From UBA11957 sp963603285 (GTDB taxonomy: Bacteria > Bacillota > Clostridia > Lachnospirales > Lachnospiraceae), in contig CAVCMG010000002.1 of assembly GCA_963603285.1 (NCBI GenBank), positions 1 through 64,000 on the forward strand: a DNA stretch of 64,000 nucleotides. The letters are read 5' to 3'. The stretch's first letter is position 1. Every line of letters begins with the position of its first letter. The translations under genes were made by a program, and so were the position numbers. Shown here in pieces: positions 60,322 through 64,000 of this stretch. Under the pieces are notes generated by a model. That model made no database searches, was not told where the DNA came from, and saw nothing but the letters and a program-made list of their open reading frames with translations.

Positions 60322-60356
60322 CAAAAAGAGCCCCTGTACTACGTATGGGACTCTCA
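60322..60356 (-). terminator. riboswitch expression-platform terminator
   Basis: Minus strand AGAGTCCC/GGGGCTCT stem (one wobble) with a 12-base loop, followed by TTTTTG, directly downstream of the second glycine aptamer and 135 bases before the symporter ATG. Confidence 0.8.
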
Positions 60357-60375
60357 TAACAAAACAACATACAGA

Positions 60376-60558
60376 ACGCTGTAAGCATTCTCTGTCCTTT
60401 CGCCTGAGAGATTCACACACGGTCACCCATGTGTCTTGCACCTTCGGCCTCCGGTCTTCCCGGATGTCTCCAGAGATACGATCCATCTGCAGTTTCCACC
60501 TGAACCAGGCACCTGAGAGCGTTACTCCTTCGGCGGGTCTCACGACCGCTTTCCTGCA
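60376..60558 (-). promoter_or_regulatory. tandem glycine riboswitch
   Basis: Two glycine aptamers in series on the minus strand. The first contains GACCCGCCGAAGGAGTAACG then CTCTCAGGTGCC and CTCTGGAGA; the second contains GGAGGCCGAAGGTGCAAGAC then ATCTCTCAGGCGAAAGGAC and AGAGA. The CCGAAGG and CTCTCAGG cores are the family hallmarks. A terminator follows (60322-60356), so glycine binding should switch transcription of the symporter gene; sign (on/off) cannot be read with certainty. Confidence 0.93.
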
Positions 60559-60587
60559 AACTTCTTCTCGTAAATGTTCTATACGAT

Positions 60588-60616
60588 ACTATAAACATTT
60601 TTTTGCCGGAAGTCAA
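60588..60616 (-). promoter_or_regulatory. promoter of the riboswitch-symporter unit
   Basis: Minus strand TTGACT (60611-60616), 17-base spacer, TATAGT (60588-60593), about 30 bases before the first aptamer. Confidence 0.75.
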
Positions 60617-60802
60617 TAGATATACATCCACACTGATGTACTAAAGTAAATACAAAGTTACTGTTCCATCTGCGTATATCCATCGCATATCTATAGATTT
60701 TTTTGATTATATACAGGAGATTACCAATTAGATTTTCCTCATCACTTTGTTATATACTTAACATACGATAGCAAACAGTTTAATTTTCAGGAGGATGTAC
60801 AC

Positions 60803-62803
60803 GTGAAAAGCACATATCAGCATATTTTTACTCCGCTGACAGTAAAAAATATGACGATCAAAAACCGCATCGTTATGATGCCCATGGGCACCAATTACGG
60901 TGAACAAAATGGTGAAATGAGTTTTCTTCATATTAACTATTATAAAGAGCGTGCCAAAGGAGGCACAGGCCTGATCATTGTTGAAAACGCCAGCGTAGAC
61001 TCTCCCCAGGGTTCCAACGGCACAACACAGCTCCGCATTGATCATGACAATTATCTTCCGCGGCTGTATAAGTTCTGTGAAGAAATCCACAAATACGGCA
61101 CCTGCATTGCGATACAGATCAACCATGCCGGTGCTTCTGCTGTGTCTGCACGTACAAATATGCAGCCGGTATCAGCGTCTGATATACCCTCAAAGGATGG
61201 TGGTGAGATTCCCCGCCCTCTGACCTTTGACGAAATTCATCACATTATTAAAAAATACGGTGAAGCGGCAAAAAGAGCACAGACAGCCGGATTTGATGCT
61301 GTAGAGATCCATGCCGGCCACTCTTATCTGATCAGCCAGTTTCTTTCTCCGCTTACCAATAAGCGTACCGACGATTTTGGCGGCTCTGTGGAGAACAGAA
61401 CACGCTTCTGCCGCATGGTGCTTGCGGAGGTCAGAAAGCAGGTAGGACCATTCTTCCCGATCATGCTGCGTCTCAGCGCAGATGAGCTTATCGATGGGGG
61501 AAATACGCTGGAAGACACCCTCAACTATCTGGAATATCTGCAGGATGAGGTGGATATTTTTGATGTATCCTGTGGCCTGAACGGTTCTATCCAGTACCAG
61601 ATCGATGCCAACTATATGAAAGACGGCTGGCGCTCCTATATGGCTAAGGCTGTCCGCGAAAAATTTGGCAAGCCCTGTATTTCCATGGGCAATATCCGCG
61701 ACCCGAAGGTAGCCGAAAAGATTCTCGCCGATGGTGATGCCGACCTGATTGGTATGGGGCGCGGACTAATCGCAGAACCGGCCTGGGTCAATAAGGTAGC
61801 CACAGGCAGGGAATGTGACCTGCGCAAATGTATTTCCTGCAATATTGGCTGTGCCGGAAACAGGATCGGATTTAACCGTCCGATCCGCTGTACAGTCAAC
61901 CCTGCTGTTCTGGAAGGCGATGTATACAAAGCACAGAAAGTAAACGGTCTGTGCAATGTCGTTATCGTAGGCGGTGGTACGGCAGGCCTTGAAGCTGCCT
62001 GTACAGCTGCCGAGGTCGGCTGCAATGTCTTTCTTCTGGAAAAGAGCGAAGCTCTGGGCGGCCTCGCTTCCGTAATTTCAAAAATCCCGGCGAAAAAGCG
62101 TCTGGCCGATTTCCCGAACTATCTGATCCACAGGGCCGGTCAGCTGGACAACCTGTATATCTTTACCAATACACTGGGAACACCGGAAAACATCCGCCGG
62201 TTTCATCCGGATCTTATCGTATGTTCCACCGGTTCCGCACCGCTTCTGCCGCCAATCAAAGGGCTTAACGAACGTATCGACAGAGAAGACAGCCGTGTTG
62301 CATCCATTCTTGGTATGATCGACCGGATTCCAACATATCCGGAGGATATGACCGGCAAAAAGGTTGTTGTCGTCGGCGGAGGTGCTGTCGGTCTGGATGT
62401 AGTTGAATTCTTTGCAGCCAGAAATGCAGAAATTTCCATTGTGGAAATGATGGACCAGATCGGCCGTGATCTCGATCCGGTAACCAAAAATGATATGAAA
62501 GACCAGATGATGCGTCATCATGTCACACAGCTGTCAAAAACAGCCCTGCAGGAGGTCAGAGATTCCGCCTTCCTTGTAAAGGATGAAAATGGTGAACGCG
62601 AGCTTCCCTTTGACTATGGCTTTGTATGTCTCGGCATGAGAGCCCAGAATCAGCTGTATAACAGTCTGCTGGAGGATTTTGCTTCCGAGGAGATCGAAAT
62701 TCTCAATATCGGTGACAGCAAGCGTGCGCGAAGGATCATTGATGGAACCATGGAAGGCCGCAATATTCTCAACACCCTAAACCAGCTTGGATTTTTACAG
62801 TAA
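60803..62803 (+). CDS. old-yellow-enzyme/FAD reductase (2,4-dienoyl-CoA reductase-like)
   Basis: A 666-residue NADH:flavin oxidoreductase. An FMN TIM barrel (1-370) has PMGTNYGEQNG, CIAIQINHAGASAV, FDAVEIHAGHSYLISQFLSP and ISMGNIRDPKVAEKIL. A [4Fe-4S] site follows in LRKCISCNIGCAG with a further C before TVNP. FAD and NAD domains follow (NVVIVGGGTAGLEAA near 388; KVVVVGGGAVGLDVVEFF near 520). It is closest in layout to FadH/BaiCD-type enzymes. GTG start with AGGAGG 8 bases upstream. First gene of an operon with quinate/shikimate dehydrogenase and dehydroquinate dehydratase, so its substrate is probably an unsaturated ring acid. Confidence 0.9.
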   Translation: MKSTYQHIFTPLTVKNMTIKNRIVMMPMGTNYGEQNGEMSFLHINYYKERAKGGTGLIIVENASVDSPQGSNGTTQLRIDHDNYLPRLYKFCEEIHKYGTCIAIQINHAGASAVSARTNMQPVSASDIPSKDGGEIPRPLTFDEIHHIIKKYGEAAKRAQTAGFDAVEIHAGHSYLISQFLSPLTNKRTDDFGGSVENRTRFCRMVLAEVRKQVGPFFPIMLRLSADELIDGGNTLEDTLNYLEYLQDEVDIFDVSCGLNGSIQYQIDANYMKDGWRSYMAKAVREKFGKPCISMGNIRDPKVAEKILADGDADLIGMGRGLIAEPAWVNKVATGRECDLRKCISCNIGCAGNRIGFNRPIRCTVNPAVLEGDVYKAQKVNGLCNVVIVGGGTAGLEAACTAAEVGCNVFLLEKSEALGGLASVISKIPAKKRLADFPNYLIHRAGQLDNLYIFTNTLGTPENIRRFHPDLIVCSTGSAPLLPPIKGLNERIDREDSRVASILGMIDRIPTYPEDMTGKKVVVVGGGAVGLDVVEFFAARNAEISIVEMMDQIGRDLDPVTKNDMKDQMMRHHVTQLSKTALQEVRDSAFLVKDENGERELPFDYGFVCLGMRAQNQLYNSLLEDFASEEIEILNIGDSKRARRIIDGTMEGRNILNTLNQLGFLQ

Positions 62804-62842
62804 CAAAACACTTTACAATATAAGACCAAAGGAGATACTATT

Positions 62843-63721
62843 ATGGCAGAAAGAATTACCGGACACACAGAACTGATCGGACTGATGGCTTATCCGATCC
62901 GCCACTCCAGCTCCCCTGCAATGCAAAACGAGGCCTTTGCAAAGCTTGGGTATGACTACGCCTACCTTGCTTTTGAGGTCGGTGCTGACGAGATCGAGGA
63001 TGCTGTCAAAGCGATCCGAACACTCAAAATGAGAGGTTCTAACGTTTCCATGCCAAACAAAACTCTGGTAGGAAAATATCTGGATGAGCTCTCTCCTGCA
63101 GCAAAGCTCTGCGGAGCTGTCAATACGATCGTAAATGACAATGGCCATCTGACCGGCCATATCACCGACGGCATCGGCTTTATGGCCTCCCTCAAGGACA
63201 ACGGTATCGATGTCATCGGAAAGAAAATGACGATCGTAGGTGCCGGCGGTGCCGGAACAGCTATCGAAATCCAGGCAGCTCTAGATGGTGTTGCAGAAAT
63301 GACCATCTTCAACCGTAAGGATGAATTCTGGGATCGTGCTGTATCCACAGTGGAAAAGATCAATACACAGACCTCCTGCCACGCTGTTCTCTATGATCTG
63401 GCAGATCTTGACCAGCTGCGAAAAGAAATGAATGACAGCTATCTGTTCGTCAATGCCACCGGTGTCGGCATGAAACCGCTGGAAGGACAGTCTGTAGTTC
63501 CGGACATCTCCTATTTCCGCCCGGAGCTGATTGTTGTGGATGTACCCTACTCTCCACTTGAAACGAAAATGCGCGCCATGGCCAAGGAAGCTGGATGCAA
63601 GACCATGAACGGTCTGGGTATGATGCTGTTTCAGGGTTCCGCTGCCTTCGAGCTGTGGACAGGAGAGCCAATGCCGATCGAACATATGAAAGAGATCCTT
63701 CATATTTCCTACGAGGACTGA
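62843..63721 (+). CDS. quinate/shikimate dehydrogenase (YdiB-like)
   Basis: A 292-residue AroE-superfamily NAD(P)-dependent dehydrogenase. YPIRHSSSPAMQNEAFAKLG, LKMRGSNVSMPNKTL (the MPNK substrate/catalytic lysine motif of YdiB, versus the PFK/PHK of typical AroE), ELSPAAKLCGAVNTIVND, and GAGGAGTAIEIQAALDG with NRKDEFWDRA all match E. coli YdiB. It interconverts quinate or shikimate with 3-dehydroquinate or 3-dehydroshikimate. It lies 39 bases after the reductase gene. Confidence 0.93.
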   Translation: MAERITGHTELIGLMAYPIRHSSSPAMQNEAFAKLGYDYAYLAFEVGADEIEDAVKAIRTLKMRGSNVSMPNKTLVGKYLDELSPAAKLCGAVNTIVNDNGHLTGHITDGIGFMASLKDNGIDVIGKKMTIVGAGGAGTAIEIQAALDGVAEMTIFNRKDEFWDRAVSTVEKINTQTSCHAVLYDLADLDQLRKEMNDSYLFVNATGVGMKPLEGQSVVPDISYFRPELIVVDVPYSPLETKMRAMAKEAGCKTMNGLGMMLFQGSAAFELWTGEPMPIEHMKEILHISYED

Positions 63722-63730
63722 TACTGATCA

Positions 63731-63765
63731 TTCTGGCCACAAATCTCTTTGTGGCCGGAATTTTC
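63731..63765 (+). terminator. intergenic hairpin with T-run
   Basis: TTCTGGCCACAAA/TTTGTGGCCGGAA stem with a 4-base loop followed by TTTTC, between the dehydrogenase and the dehydratase genes. It probably attenuates or processes the transcript, letting part of it through to the downstream gene. Confidence 0.65.
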
Positions 63766-63827
63766 ATACAAGCGTTTTTATGTTGCCAGTATTCTTACTA
63801 TAAAATTCTGAAAAAGAGGATAAACAA

Positions 63828-64000
63828 ATGCATACAGTACAGGTAAAACATACCGTTATCGGCGAAGGCCGTCCCAAAATCTGTGTTCCGATCGTCGGCA
63901 CAACTGCTTCCGCTATTTTTGAAGAAGCAGAAAAGATTACCTCACTCCCCGTTGATGTTGTCGAATGGCGTGTGGACTGGTTTGAAGATGTTTTCGACAC
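63828..64000 (+). CDS. aroD: type I 3-dehydroquinate dehydratase (partial, runs off edge)
   Basis: The first 57 residues of a class I AroD: IGEGRPKICVPIVGTTASAI and SLPVDVVEWRVDWFEDV, the E-W-R acidic/arginine motif of the active-site barrel. It dehydrates 3-dehydroquinate to 3-dehydroshikimate through a Schiff-base lysine that lies beyond the window. AAGAGGA precedes the ATG. Confidence 0.93.
   Translation, partial: MHTVQVKHTVIGEGRPKICVPIVGTTASAIFEEAEKITSLPVDVVEWRVDWFEDVFD

Noticed and set aside
1..64000. CRISPR array, phage region or plasmid origin
   Set aside because: No regularly spaced direct repeats, cas genes, phage structural genes or replication origin features were seen.

Overview
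The window looks like a chromosomal segment of an anaerobic gut Firmicute of the family Lachnospiraceae. This rests on the gene content: DUF5688, DUF1540, SEC-C and DUF2284 proteins, a YlmC/YmxH sporulation-type protein, YqeG, a single-chain PurL, an infC-rpmI-rplT operon with a clostridial-type leader, a solitary L-fucose isomerase and a tandem glycine riboswitch. Genus-level placement is inference and I do not commit to one. Most of the window is compact, moderately GC-balanced housekeeping sequence. The left 13 kb is clearly AT-rich and has the character of horizontally exchanged surface-polysaccharide DNA. No CRISPR array, phage or transposase gene was seen.

Region 1 (1-19,190, all minus strand) is a Wzx-type exopolysaccharide/capsule locus read from a promoter near 19,155 towards base 1. 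It opens with two different polyprenyl-phosphate hexose-1-phosphate transferases, a DUF4422 protein and a Wzz-like chain-length protein carrying a degenerate tyrosine-kinase-like tail and a 10-N assembly gap. It continues through six glycosyltransferases, three hexapeptide acyltransferases, an IspD/TarI-like cytidylyltransferase, an NAD-dependent epimerase, a LicD phosphotransferase and a flippase. Two sugar-precursor genes are decayed but recognisable: ugd (UDP-glucose dehydrogenase, 13,392-13,659) and an araD-like sugar-phosphate epimerase/aldolase (5,407-5,866). The cytidylyltransferase plus LicD pair suggests a glycan decorated with a CDP-activated phospho-alditol or a related group. No Wzy polymerase is visible; it may lie beyond base 1.

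Region 2 (19,300-33,500) is mixed metabolism and regulation: L-fucose isomerase with a divergent AraC regulator, an XRE regulator, PurL, RidA, a translationally coupled pair of zinc-deacylase-family genes divergent from a LysR regulator (one partner has lost its zinc ligands), a methyltransferase, an HTH-only LysR-like protein and a MATE exporter. Between ridA and purL sits a striking 295-bp inverted repeat with arms of about 105 bp.

Region 3 (33,500-58,500, minus strand) is core maintenance: rarA; infC-rpmI-rplT with an AUU-started infC behind a leader attenuator; a MITE-like structured element with 10-bp flanking direct repeats; DUF1540, YdcF and SEC-C proteins; an AraC regulator; DUF2284; an ABC-F protein; cardiolipin synthase, DNA ligase and an RNA pseudouridine synthase; an SH3 protein; tRNA-Arg(CCG); a UbiB-family kinase; a small undecaprenol/diacylglycerol kinase; EF-P; YqeG; an aminotransferase; NrdR; an AAA ATPase; YlmC; and a second small glycan pair (glycosyltransferase plus a third polyprenyl glycosylphosphotransferase).

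Region 4 (58,700-64,000) holds a sodium:amino-acid symporter behind a tandem glycine riboswitch, then a plus-strand operon running off the right edge: an old-yellow-enzyme/FAD reductase, a YdiB-type quinate/shikimate dehydrogenase and the start of a type I dehydroquinate dehydratase. That operon is probably a quinate/shikimate utilisation pathway.
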